64,000 nt of DNA from an uncultured Dehalococcoidia bacterium. Its GTDB lineage: Bacteria; Chloroflexota; Dehalococcoidia; Lucifugimonadales; UBA3495. Location of the stretch: contig OY282494.1 of the NCBI GenBank assembly GCA_958296385.1, positions 1,285,416 to 1,349,415 on the forward strand, read 5' to 3'. The notes under the pieces were generated by a model. It did no database searches, had not been told where the DNA came from, and worked only from the letters and a program-made list of their open reading frames with translations. The position numbers and the translations under genes are program-made. Shown in pieces: positions 7,255 through 14,473 of this stretch. Each line of letters begins with the position of its first letter. Within the stretch, counting starts at the first letter, position 1.

Positions 7255-7698
7255 TCACTCTGCGGTTCGCTCCGGCACCGTCAGGTAATGCGGTTCGCCG
7301 AACAAATCCTGCGAGCGCAGCGCGTCCCGGTCGGCCGGTTCTATGCCGGCGTAGGGGTCAATGCTGCCCCACTCGGTGGAGCGGGATGCAAAGCGGAAAT
7401 GCTCGGTGCGCCCGTCGCGGAACGTAACGTCCCACACGATGTCCTGCCCCTCGTAGTGCGGCTGCACTTCGGCGCCCAGCGGCACAAAGTCGGCGTACCC
7501 CCGCACGTGAATCGCGTTCTCCGGGCACAGCTTGACGCAGGCGTAGCACTCGGAGCACATCTCCGGCTCCTGATTGCTGCCCTTGTTCAAAATGTCGTCC
7601 AAAACCATCAGGTCGTTGGGGCAAATGTACACGCACTGCGGCCCGCCATGCACTCCGGCGCAGGCGTTGCAGGCGGCAGGATTAACGTAGGTAGGCAC
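7255..7698 (-). CDS. aprB: Adenylylsulfate reductase beta subunit
   Basis: AprB is the ferredoxin-like subunit that carries electrons to the FAD of AprA. The 147-residue protein has two [4Fe-4S] motifs: Cys10, 13, 22, 26 (with an insertion, GVHGGPQ, in the first) and Cys48, 51, 54, 58 (MCSECYACVKLC). These are followed by VRGYADFVPLG and the AprB tail with TFRDGRTEHF and STEWGSI. The start is GTG at 7698 with GAGGAGA 7 bases upstream; a longer in-frame extension to 7929 runs through repeat DNA and is not coding. Normally aprB and aprA are adjacent. Here a PaREP1 gene follows by one base and aprA lies 6 kb away. Confidence 0.95.
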   Translation of the reverse strand: MPTYVNPAACNACAGVHGGPQCVYICPNDLMVLDDILNKGSNQEPEMCSECYACVKLCPENAIHVRGYADFVPLGAEVQPHYEGQDIVWDVTFRDGRTEHFRFASRSTEWGSIDPYAGIEPADRDALRSQDLFGEPHYLTVPERTAE

Positions 7699-7770
7699 GG
7701 CTGTCTCCTCTAATTCCGCTAAAAACGCCGGGCCGATGCAACCCCAACCCGGCGGGCAATTCCGGCACGC

Positions 7771-7779
7771 ATTGTAGCA
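7771..7779 (-). promoter_or_regulatory. Extended -10 promoter of aprB
   Basis: Minus-strand TGC-TACAAT about 70 bases before the aprB GTG. It matches the extended -10 pattern seen upstream of many units in this window. Confidence 0.4.
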
Positions 7780-7841
7780 CACCGCCATTGCGAATGGGGC
7801 CGGATCGCGTTTGCCGCAGCAAATCGCAAAACTGCCCCCAA

Positions 7842-7872
7842 CGTCATTCTGCGCTGCGCTCAGAATCTCGAC
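7842..7872. repeat. Short palindromic dispersed repeat (single arm)
   Basis: One arm of the dispersed repeat built on CATTCTGAGCGCAGCGAAGAATCTCGAT, here in the variant GTCATTCTGCGCTGCGCTCAG. Other copies are at 8452, 12769-12869, 17299-17399 and 34369. Confidence 0.6.
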
Positions 7873-7905
7873 GCCGTAGCAGCTCCCCTCGCCCTCAAAA
7901 ATCCG

Positions 7906-8414
7906 CCGAGGGGGTCTGGGGGAAATCATTTCCCCCAGCGCAGCCCCCTTAGGATACGCCCTCCGCCAAATCCAAAATCAGCGACCCCAACCCCTTGCAA
8001 CCGCACATCGGTTCGTGTAAAATACATCTATCGGGCGTAACAACCAATCCCCGCCTCAGCCGTTCTCCACCGAGAGCGTCCCCTGAGGAACCGGGGCCAT
8101 CACACTATCACAACACCGCGTCAAACGTCGCCGGAGATTCCAGTCACCACGGCCACCCCCGTCAGCATCCAAATCGCAATCGGCCAGGCCGACCCATCGA
8201 CGCATCCACGGCGTGGGCGGTACTCCGCAGGGTATCGAGCTTCAGCCCGCGTGCTGCTCCCCCAAAGGGCAGGACACGTAAAATGAAGGTCCGTAATAGT
8301 TGCGTAAAAACCTTCCGGCCGTAAGGGCTGACACCGACTGGAATCTCCGGCGATAACCAACAACCGAATCACCCAAACCCACCGCCCGATACGACACCCG
8401 CCCGATACCAGCCA
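7906..8414. repeat. Long dispersed repeat element, copy 1
   Basis: About 500 bases that recur in the same orientation at 38635-39133 with only scattered differences. It opens with an 11-bp-arm palindrome (CTGGGGGAAAT-C-ATTTCCCCCAG, 7916-7938). The most conserved core (8126-8354) is bounded by an inverted repeat of about 18 bases (CGCCGGAGATTCCAGTC and its complement). The differences between copies cluster in loops, while stems such as GYGGGC/GCCCGC and CTGC/GCAG are kept, which suggests a structured RNA or a MITE-like element. Short frames inside it differ between copies and are not credible genes. This element fills most of the 877-base gap between aprB and lepA. Confidence 0.85.
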
Positions 8415-8451
8415 ACTACAAAACCCATTCCCCATAGATGCGCTGCGCCAT

Positions 8452-8480
8452 CGCAATTCTGCGCTGCGCTCAGGATGACC
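8452..8480. repeat. Short palindromic dispersed repeat (degenerate arm)
   Basis: A diverged arm (ATTCTGCGCTGCGCTCAGGATGA) of the dispersed palindromic repeat, about 100 bases before lepA. Confidence 0.5.
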
Positions 8481-8536
8481 GATTATGCAATGACCAAACC
8501 ACCTAAAACAAAACGCCGCCCAACCTCCCCGGTGCG

Positions 8537-8566
8537 TTGGCAGTAATTTTGGCGGCGTGTTACCAT
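8537..8566 (+). promoter_or_regulatory. Promoter of lepA, possibly leaderless
   Basis: TTGGCA (8537-8542), 18 bases, then TACCAT (8561-8566) preceded by TGT (extended -10). The ATG of lepA is only 9 bases beyond the -10 box and has no ribosome-binding site, so the transcript may begin at or very near the start codon. Confidence 0.4.
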
Positions 8567-8575
8567 GCAGCCGTT

Positions 8576-10399
8576 ATGGAACAGCAGCGCATACGCAACT
8601 TTTGCATCATCGCCCACATCGACCACGGGAAATCCACCCTGGCCGACCGTTTTCTCGAGATTACGGGTACCGTGCGCCCCCAGGAGATGAAGGCCCAGTT
8701 CCTCGACCAGATGGACCTGGAGCGGGAACGCGGCATCACCATCAAGGGTAAGGCGGTTTCAATGAACCACCGCGCCCCGGACGGCGCTGACTACCTGCTC
8801 AATCTCATTGACACGCCGGGCCACGTGGATTTCTCCTACGAGGTATCCCGCGCGCTGGCCGCCTGCGAGGGCGCGCTGCTGGTGGTGGACGCCAGCCAGG
8901 GCGTGGAAGCCCAAACCATCGCCAACACCCTCCTCGCCTTGCAGTACGACCTGGAGCTGATTCCCGTCATCAACAAGGTTGACCTGCCCTCCGCCGAACC
9001 GGAGCGCGTCGCCGCCGAGATGGAGCAGATTTTCGGATTCCGCCGCGACGAAGTTGTGTTCGTCTCGGCCAAAGCCGGCACCGGAGTACGCGAGCTGCTG
9101 GACACCGTAGTCGAGCGCGTCCCGCCGCCCGCCGGCGTTCCCGATGGCTCTTTCCGGGCCCTGGTGTTTGACTCCACCTACGATTCCTACAAAGGCATCA
9201 TCGCCTATGTCCGGGTGGCCGACGGCAGTATGTCCCGCCACGACCGCCTGCAAGTGATGTCGTCCGGCCGCACGGTGGAGGTGCTGGAAGTTGGCGTGTT
9301 CGCCCCCGAACCCACGCCCACCGATACGCTGGCCGCCGGGCAGGTGGGCTATCTGGCTACCGGATTCAAGGGCGTGCAGGAATGTGCCGTCGGCGATACC
9401 CTCACCAGCCAGGTGCACCCGGCCGCCGAGCCGCTGCCCGGCTACGTCGAGCTCAAGTCAATGGTGTTCGCCGGCCTGTACCCCTCCGACGGAGAGGACT
9501 ACACCCGCCTGCGGGCCGCCCTGGAGAAACTCAAGCTCAACGACGCCTCGCTGACCATCGAGCCGGAGAACAGCGGCGCGCTTGGTTTCGGATTCCGCTG
9601 CGGATTCCTCGGACTGGTGCATCTGGAAATCGTGCAGGAACGGCTGGAACGCGAATACGACCTTGACCTAATCGTAACCGCCCCCAGCGTGGCCTATGAA
9701 GTGCTGCTCACCAACGGCGATGTGATACGGGTGGACAACCCGTCGCTGCTGCCGCCGCCCAACTCCATATCCGAGATTCGCGAACCCATCCTCGGCGTCA
9801 CCATCGTCACCCCCAACAGCTCGGTGGGCGCCATCATGGAACTGATGCACGCCCGCCGCTCCGAGTTCCGGCGCATGGAGTACATCCAGGGACTGGGCGA
9901 CACCGAGCAGGCCCGCGTGGTAATGGAGTACACCATGCCCCTGGGCGAGATGCTGGCCGATTTCTACAACCAGCTCAAATCCCGCACCCAGGGCTACGCC
10001 TCCCTGGACTACGCCTTTGAGGGCTACCGCGCCGCCTCCCTCGTGCGGGTGGACATCCTCGTCAACCAAACCCCGGTAGAAGCCCTCTGCATGATAAGCC
10101 ACCGCGACAACGCCGTAGTCCAGGGCCGCAGCCTGGTCGAAAAACTCCGCACCACCATCCCCCGCCAAATGTTCGAAGTCCCCATCCAGGCCGCCATCGG
10201 CAGCCGCATAGTAGCCCGCGAAACCGTCCGCGCCATGCGCAAAGACGTCCTCGCCAAATGCTACGGCGGCGACATCACCCGCAAACGCAAACTGCTGGAA
10301 AAGCAAAAAGAAGGCAAAAAACGCATGAAACGAGTAGGCCGCGTCGAAGTCCCCCAGGAAGCCTTCCTAAGCCTGCTCAAAATCGGGGACGAGGGGTAG
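8576..10399 (+). CDS. lepA: Elongation factor 4 (back-translocase) LepA
   Basis: A 607-residue translational GTPase, the usual length for LepA/EF4, which acts on stalled ribosomes. The G domain shows the P-loop AHIDHGKST (residues 13-21), the switch region [14 protein letters not shown] and NKVD. The C-terminal LepA-specific domain ends in lysine-rich sequence ([16 protein letters not shown]). The ATG at 8576 aligns with the family start ([20 protein letters not shown]). An in-frame ATG at 8537 lies inside the promoter and is rejected. There is no Shine-Dalgarno site. The next gene begins 5 bases after the stop, so the two are probably co-transcribed. Confidence 0.97.
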   Translation: MEQQRIRNFCIIAHIDHGKSTLADRFLEITGTVRPQEMKAQFLDQMDLERERGITIKGKAVSMNHRAPDGADYLLNLIDTPGHVDFSYEVSRALAACEGALLVVDASQGVEAQTIANTLLALQYDLELIPVINKVDLPSAEPERVAAEMEQIFGFRRDEVVFVSAKAGTGVRELLDTVVERVPPPAGVPDGSFRALVFDSTYDSYKGIIAYVRVADGSMSRHDRLQVMSSGRTVEVLEVGVFAPEPTPTDTLAAGQVGYLATGFKGVQECAVGDTLTSQVHPAAEPLPGYVELKSMVFAGLYPSDGEDYTRLRAALEKLKLNDASLTIEPENSGALGFGFRCGFLGLVHLEIVQERLEREYDLDLIVTAPSVAYEVLLTNGDVIRVDNPSLLPPPNSISEIREPILGVTIVTPNSSVGAIMELMHARRSEFRRMEYIQGLGDTEQARVVMEYTMPLGEMLADFYNQLKSRTQGYASLDYAFEGYRAASLVRVDILVNQTPVEALCMISHRDNAVVQGRSLVEKLRTTIPRQMFEVPIQAAIGSRIVARETVRAMRKDVLAKCYGGDITRKRKLLEKQKEGKKRMKRVGRVEVPQEAFLSLLKIGDEG

Positions 10400-10403
10400 A
10401 GGG

Positions 10404-11066
10404 ATGGCTCACGGATATTTGTGCGGCGCCAGCACACGACCGGGACAGTGCCCGTCTTGCGGTGGTTCTATTTTCTATTTCTCGTGCGACTGCGGCTCAA
10501 AAGTGTTTTTTGACGACTTGGGCGGAGATTGGCCTAGGCACAACTGCACGTCCGATTGGGTACGGAGTCTGGTCAAGATTGTAGAATCTGATGGACGCAT
10601 TGTAGTTGACTTGGGCGATGGCATTTTCGCGCAACGCCCCGGCAAATCGTCTGGCCCGGTTAGGGCAACCAAACCACGCAGCCCACGACCGGCAAGCTTG
10701 GATATGCCCATCGTGAGGGTTGCTCCGGGAACATCGGAACCCCGGGAAATTACCGGCGTGCTGCGCGAGGTTTCCCACGACGCCAGTCTGCTGAAATCTC
10801 TGGACCTTGGCGATACCGTTATGACCCGGGAAATGTTGGCGGCCCAACTAGGCCCGGAATGGGCTAAAAATCTGGGCAGGATAACCGTACACTCCATACG
10901 CGAAGGCAGCGACCAGCGTGAGAGTTATACCGCGTGGGTGCCGGCTGCGCAAATTGCAGACCCCCGGATACGTAAGGACACAATGGTTTCCATACTGCTG
11001 GCCAGTGTCGACGTGCTTGGGATGGGATCAGAATGGCTATGCGCTCATTTGAGCATAATTGAATAA
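10404..11066 (+). CDS. Zinc-ribbon hypothetical protein
   Basis: A 220-residue protein with an N-terminal cysteine cluster: CPSCGG at about residues 17-22, then CDCG and a further Cys after WPRHN. It looks like a zinc-binding knuckle. After a Pro/Arg-rich linker (about 85-110) comes a folded region with no recognised domain (ITGVLREVSHDASLL through ITVHSIREGSDQRESYTAWVP). It follows lepA by five bases with a GAGGG site before the ATG. No function can be assigned. Position suggests a link to translation or simply read-through from lepA. Confidence 0.65.
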   Translation: MAHGYLCGASTRPGQCPSCGGSIFYFSCDCGSKVFFDDLGGDWPRHNCTSDWVRSLVKIVESDGRIVVDLGDGIFAQRPGKSSGPVRATKPRSPRPASLDMPIVRVAPGTSEPREITGVLREVSHDASLLKSLDLGDTVMTREMLAAQLGPEWAKNLGRITVHSIREGSDQRESYTAWVPAAQIADPRIRKDTMVSILLASVDVLGMGSEWLCAHLSIIE

Positions 11067-11163
11067 CGCTCCGAGTGCTGATTAAACAGCCATCCGATTG
11101 ATGTCCTTGGGCAAGCACGGCAATATCTACCGCGCAATGCCGCGCTTGCTGCCGTGATTTTGC

Positions 11164-11199
11164 AAAACCAACCGCCGCCAGTACTCCGGCGGCGGTTGG
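11164..11199 (-). terminator. Intrinsic terminator of the 11229-12080 gene
   Basis: Read on the minus strand, a 12-bp perfect stem (CCAACCGCCGCC, 8-base loop, GGCGGCGGTTGG) is followed by TTTT. It lies about 30 bases past the stop of the minus-strand gene. The plus-strand side lacks a U-tract. Confidence 0.7.
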
Positions 11200-11228
11200 C
11201 GCATTAGCCCGTCGTCGCTACCGCCGGC

Positions 11229-12080
11229 CTACCTTACCAGGTTGGGCGTCACTTCGGCGGGTATGCCGTCGGATTCCATCTCCCGGCCCCGTGTTTCCAC
11301 CTGCGGAATGATTGACGCCACCAAATCCTCGTCCAAATCGGCCGCTACGCCGGGGTAGCCGGCCCGTTCCAGCATCGCCTTGAGCTTGCCGCTCTTGAAC
11401 TGGTCCAGGCACCAGCCCAGCGGGTCGGGAACCAGCGTTTTATCCCAGAATATCCGGTGGTTCTTGTTGCGCGGGCCGTAGTGATAGTGCGGGTCGTCGC
11501 GGAAGCAGTCAAACGCCAGCAGCTCGGTTTCCTCGGTAAAGACCCGCCCCGTGTTGCCGGCCAGGTCGCTAAGCACGTGGATGGCCAGCCCGCCGTCGCC
11601 GGACGCCTGCCGCCGCATCTCCAGCCCAAAGCGGATGTTGCCGGCCTCAATTATGTCGGTGCCCCGGTTGTGCTTGACGGTGTTGCGGTCGGCGGCAAAC
11701 TTCACCCGGGCCACGCTGTCCACCTCGTCCAGCGCGGCGGCAACGGCATCGGCGTCCAGCGCACCGGCGGCGTCGGCATAGCCGGCGGCGGCCAGCATCG
11801 TCCCCAGATTCCGGCGCATCGTCCGCACCGACCAGCCGATGGGGTTGCCGTCCACCGTGTGGTCCATCCGGTACTGCGTGTTCCGGCCGTCGGGCGCATA
11901 AACGTAACTGCGCTCAATGTCAAAACAGTTAAACCGCAGCGCAGTCTCGCCCCCCACCTCCACCAGAATAACCACGCCCTGATCGGAATGGTCCTGTATG
12001 TTGCCGTCCCACAGCTCATGCTGCACGATGAAAGTTACGTTGCCAGCCGCTACGCTGACGCGTCCTCGCGGTGTCACCAT
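11229..12080 (-). CDS. Hypothetical protein with internally duplicated domain
   Basis: A 283-residue soluble protein made of two similar halves. ALRFNCFDIERSYVYAP... GNPIGWSVRTMRRNLGTMLAAAGY in the first half corresponds to LLAFDCFRDDPHYHYGP... PDPLGWCLDQFKSGKLKAMLERAGY in the second, each preceded by a beta-rich segment (VTFIVQHELWDG; IRFGLEMRRQ). The repeats indicate a tandem fold duplication. The conserved aromatic and acidic residues resemble small uncharacterised DUF-type proteins, but no function can be named. The start at 12080 has GGGAGG upstream. A strong terminator follows. The leader contains a 15-base tandem repeat. Confidence 0.7.
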   Translation of the reverse strand: MVTPRGRVSVAAGNVTFIVQHELWDGNIQDHSDQGVVILVEVGGETALRFNCFDIERSYVYAPDGRNTQYRMDHTVDGNPIGWSVRTMRRNLGTMLAAAGYADAAGALDADAVAAALDEVDSVARVKFAADRNTVKHNRGTDIIEAGNIRFGLEMRRQASGDGGLAIHVLSDLAGNTGRVFTEETELLAFDCFRDDPHYHYGPRNKNHRIFWDKTLVPDPLGWCLDQFKSGKLKAMLERAGYPGVAADLDEDLVASIIPQVETRGREMESDGIPAEVTPNLVR

Positions 12081-12098
12081 GTCAAGTTACCTCCCTGT

Positions 12099-12177
12099 GG
12101 ATTGTTGCGTTATGGACTGTTGCGTTATGGATAGTGGCGTTATGGATTGTTGCGTCAAACGGATAATGGCGTCAAGC
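12099..12177. repeat. 15-base imperfect tandem repeat in gene leader
   Basis: Five consecutive units of the form GGATTGTTGCGTTAT (12099, 12114, 12129, then two 17-base variants at 12144 and 12161). It sits immediately upstream of the minus-strand gene starting at 12080 and is not in any gene. Confidence 0.8.
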
Positions 12178-12261
12178 GGAATATAACCACGCCGCAAAAC
12201 GGTGTCAATCAGGATCTGTCACCCGCCCGTCGCTGCCGGCGATAGCGCGGCGCCGCCATCG

Positions 12262-12744
12262 TCACATCCCCAGCGCCTCCCGCAGCGCCCGCAGCTGCCC
12301 CAGATGCTCCCCCCAGTGCCGCTCCAGCCCGTCAATCAAAGTCTGCGCCGTGCGGGTTTCGTGAATACCTCTGGCCGGCAGATGAGCAAAGGCAGTGCGC
12401 TCCTCAAAATCGGCATCGCCGGCCCCGGCAATAGCATCCTCGGCAGTCTGCAAGATAGACAGCGGCCCCGCGCTAGCCTGCTCAATATCGGCAGCCAGCC
12501 GCTCCGGAGTAATGTTATTGGCGTCGGGCAGGATAGTAATTTCCGCCAAACTCCCATCCAGCACCCCGGCAATCATCCCCCCAATCCCCCCCTCCGGCGT
12601 ATCCACCAGATGATACAGCACCTCACGCGCGCACCACCCATCGCCATCCTTCCAGTCCAAACAATAGTCCATACCATCCAGCAGACCGATAAGTTCAGCG
12701 CGGATACGGCGGACGGTGGCCAGATTCTCAGCTTGCGTTGCCAT
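12262..12744 (-). CDS. DinB-family protein
   Basis: A 160-residue four-helix-bundle protein of the DinB superfamily, which are metal-binding and often thiol-dependent transferases. The expected metal-ligand positions are visible: a His in the second helix (EVLYHLVDTPEGG, about residue 46) and the paired histidines near the end (HWGEHLGQLR, about residues 143-147). The ATG at 12744 with GGAGGAA in front is chosen over an upstream in-frame ATG that falls in repeat DNA. It is a single gene between a tandem repeat and a palindromic repeat. The substrate is unknown. Confidence 0.8.
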   Translation of the reverse strand: MATQAENLATVRRIRAELIGLLDGMDYCLDWKDGDGWCAREVLYHLVDTPEGGIGGMIAGVLDGSLAEITILPDANNITPERLAADIEQASAGPLSILQTAEDAIAGAGDADFEERTAFAHLPARGIHETRTAQTLIDGLERHWGEHLGQLRALREALGM

Positions 12745-12768
12745 AGTTCCTCCGGATATATTCCCCCT

Positions 12769-12869
12769 GTCATTCTGAGCGCAGCGAAGAATCTCGATGA
12801 CGTAGGACACGCTTTAGGGTCAACGCCGTTGCTACGCTATCGAGATTCTTCGCTGCGCTCAGAATGACA
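12769..12869. repeat. Palindromic repeat pair
   Basis: Two 31-base arms in inverted orientation (TGTCATTCTGAGCGCAGCG... 12769-12799 and its complement 12839-12869) separated by 39 bases. The RNA would form a long hairpin between the DinB gene and the upstream membrane protein gene, perhaps acting as a transcription or mRNA-end barrier. The same layout occurs at 17299-17399. Confidence 0.9.
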
Positions 12870-12880
12870 AAGCGGGCGCA

Positions 12881-13558
12881 TTATGACGAGATTTGCGGCC
12901 CTTTGAGACGGCCGGCCAGCAGCCAAACGCCGCTAACAATCAGCCAAATCAGAAAGGCGATGCCGGATATACGGTGCATAGCGGTAGCGGCGTCAACCCA
13001 GATGAACAGCATAGCGACGCCAATGATTACGCTGGCAACGGCGCCAATTTTCAGCATCCCGCCGATGCGCCACTGCGCCGGCCCCAGGGCAGCCAGCCCC
13101 AGCCCGGCCAGCGTGAACCCCACCGTGCCGGTTATCCAGCGCAGCTCAGACACCAGCACAACCCCGTCGGGAACCTGCACCAGCATAGCCGTCGCCGTCG
13201 CCCCGGTCGCCGACGCCGCCGTCACCGGCAAAACCGCCACCAAAGCCAGCGCACAAGCCCCCGACACCGCCGTCACCAGCCCCGATGCCGCCAGCAACGC
13301 ACCCGCCATACCAACCGTCGGCCGCTGATACCCGGCCAGCGCCCGCCACAAAAACCAGCCCGCCGCCAGCAAAGCCACCCCCGACACCAGCCGCGCCGCC
13401 CCGCCGGTAGCATAAGCCGGCTTGCTGAGCATAATGGCCCGCAAAGCCTCCACCAGCGTCGGCTGGTCAGCATCAGCCAGCAGCCGCGCCGGCACCGACA
13501 CCGCCGTTGCCAAAGCGGTAAGCAGCAAAAACAGGCCGGCAGTACGGGCAGCAGTCAT
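12881..13558 (-). CDS. DUF4386-like integral membrane protein
   Basis: A 225-residue protein with about six hydrophobic helices and short loops. The N-terminus GLFLLLTALATAVSVPARLL, a conserved-looking loop (ADQPTLVEALRAI) and the later GGAARLVSGVALLAAGWFLWRAL fit the DUF4386 type of small membrane protein of unknown role. Its ATG overlaps the stop of the PaREP1-like gene upstream by four bases, so the two are co-translated. Confidence 0.6.
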   Translation of the reverse strand: MTAARTAGLFLLLTALATAVSVPARLLADADQPTLVEALRAIMLSKPAYATGGAARLVSGVALLAAGWFLWRALAGYQRPTVGMAGALLAASGLVTAVSGACALALVAVLPVTAASATGATATAMLVQVPDGVVLVSELRWITGTVGFTLAGLGLAALGPAQWRIGGMLKIGAVASVIIGVAMLFIWVDAATAMHRISGIAFLIWLIVSGVWLLAGRLKGPQISS

Positions 13559-13935
13559 ACAGTCACGCCGCCGACATCCCGCACCGAATACCCCAGCAGC
13601 CGGTCAATAAAGGCGGTTGAAATGTCCCAATCCTCCTCAATTTCGTACCGCTCCATAACCAGGCCCTGCCCATTGGCGCGGGACAGTTCCGCCGAACCCA
13701 GCGCGGACATCAAAGCGTATTCGTTGGGGTGTTCTTTGGCAATCCGGCGCCCGGATTCGTAAATCTCCTCAAAGGTAGCACAGGGCCAGCCCCGTTGTCG
13801 GGCAACGCACTTGATGGCGTGGGCGGTGGCCTCCCAAATTCGCCGGGCAAACTGCTCGTGGTCGCGCTGCGCCATTGCCTGGTCAGCCAGCCAAACCTTG
13901 TTGCGTACTTCCTGCACCTGCTCCGGCGATAGCAT
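13555..13935 (-). CDS. PaREP1/HEPN-like protein (copy 4)
   Basis: A 126-residue member of the PaREP1-type family with IWEATAHAIKCVARQRGWP (about residues 33-51). The second half is diverged. The ATG at 13935 has GGGAGGA upstream and an extended -10 box 35 bases before it. Longer in-frame starts would run into that promoter. It overlaps the membrane protein gene downstream by four bases, so here the PaREP1 protein is paired with a membrane protein, as copy 3 is with the GT39 protein. Confidence 0.7.
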   Translation of the reverse strand: MLSPEQVQEVRNKVWLADQAMAQRDHEQFARRIWEATAHAIKCVARQRGWPCATFEEIYESGRRIAKEHPNEYALMSALGSAELSRANGQGLVMERYEIEEDWDISTAFIDRLLGYSVRDVGGVTV

Positions 13936-13969
13936 CGTAATCCTCCCGTTTTGGCCCTTGCCGGCATCC

Positions 13970-13978
13970 ATTGTATCA
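13970..13978 (-). promoter_or_regulatory. Extended -10 promoter of PaREP1 copy 4
   Basis: Minus-strand TGA-TACAAT about 35 bases before the ATG at 13935. Confidence 0.4.
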
Positions 13979-13993
13979 GCCGGCAATCGCCCC

Positions 13994-14461
13994 TCAAAAA
14001 CCCCCCACCGCTTTGATGCAATCAAACTTCCACACCAGCACAACCGCAGCCACCAGCACCCCATAGAAAGGCCAAATCGCAGTTGACCGCAGGCTAGTCA
14101 AAAGCTGCCGGTTGACCCGGCCCACCGGACGTACCCTGTAGATGTCCGTCAACACTACCTCGTTTCTATGCAACTTTTCGACAAAAGCGTTGTACGAATT
14201 GCGAAAGACTTGCTCCAGCGCCAGGTAATAGGCGTCCAGAAACAGAAACAACGCCGTCGGCAGCAGGGCCAGCAGGGCGTAGTCGGGCTGCTCGGTGCGG
14301 GCTACCAGCACCAGCATTGCGGCTACCAGTACGATGCACCAGTTCTTGCACGACGCACTGTTGCCGGCCATCCGCCGGATGACGTCCTGCATAATGGACA
14401 GGTGCGCGCGCACCGCCTCCGATTCCGGCCCGAACCGCGTCGTTTCCGCTTGCTCTGCCAT
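13994..14461 (-). CDS. Small membrane protein of unknown function
   Basis: A 155-residue protein with a soluble N-terminal 40 residues, two close hydrophobic helices (WCIVLVAAMLVLVA and YALLALLPTALFLFLDAYYLALE), a soluble helical middle (RNSYNAFVEKLHRNEVVLTDIY) and a final helix (WPFYGVLVAAVVLVWKF). The LDAYYLALEQVFR stretch is reminiscent of small uncharacterised RipA-like membrane proteins, but I do not assign it. It follows the MFS gene by 12 bases on the same strand. Confidence 0.6.
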   Translation of the reverse strand: MAEQAETTRFGPESEAVRAHLSIMQDVIRRMAGNSASCKNWCIVLVAAMLVLVARTEQPDYALLALLPTALFLFLDAYYLALEQVFRNSYNAFVEKLHRNEVVLTDIYRVRPVGRVNRQLLTSLRSTAIWPFYGVLVAAVVLVWKFDCIKAVGGF

Positions 14462-14473
14462 CACATCCCCGGA

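Noticed and set aside
7699-7929. Extension of aprB by about 77 codons to an ATG at 7929.
   Set aside because: It runs through repeat DNA and the promoter. The family start is the GTG at 7698 with a clear ribosome site.
8215-8245. GGGCGGTACTCCGC in the long repeat resembles the T-box sequence GGGTGGTACCGCG.
   Set aside because: It has an extra base, lacks a specifier stem and a following amino-acid gene, and the downstream genes (lepA, a PaREP1-like gene) are not T-box targets.
7995-8456. Open frames on both strands inside the long repeat, partly shared with copy 2.
   Set aside because: Shared frames break at small indels between copies, the predicted peptides have no domain character and substitutions do not favour third codon positions.
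12742-12810. N-terminal extension of the DinB gene encoding a peptide like YVIEILRCAQND.
   Set aside because: The peptide comes from the dispersed palindromic repeat and lies before a strong ribosome site. Such extensions recur wherever the repeat precedes a gene.
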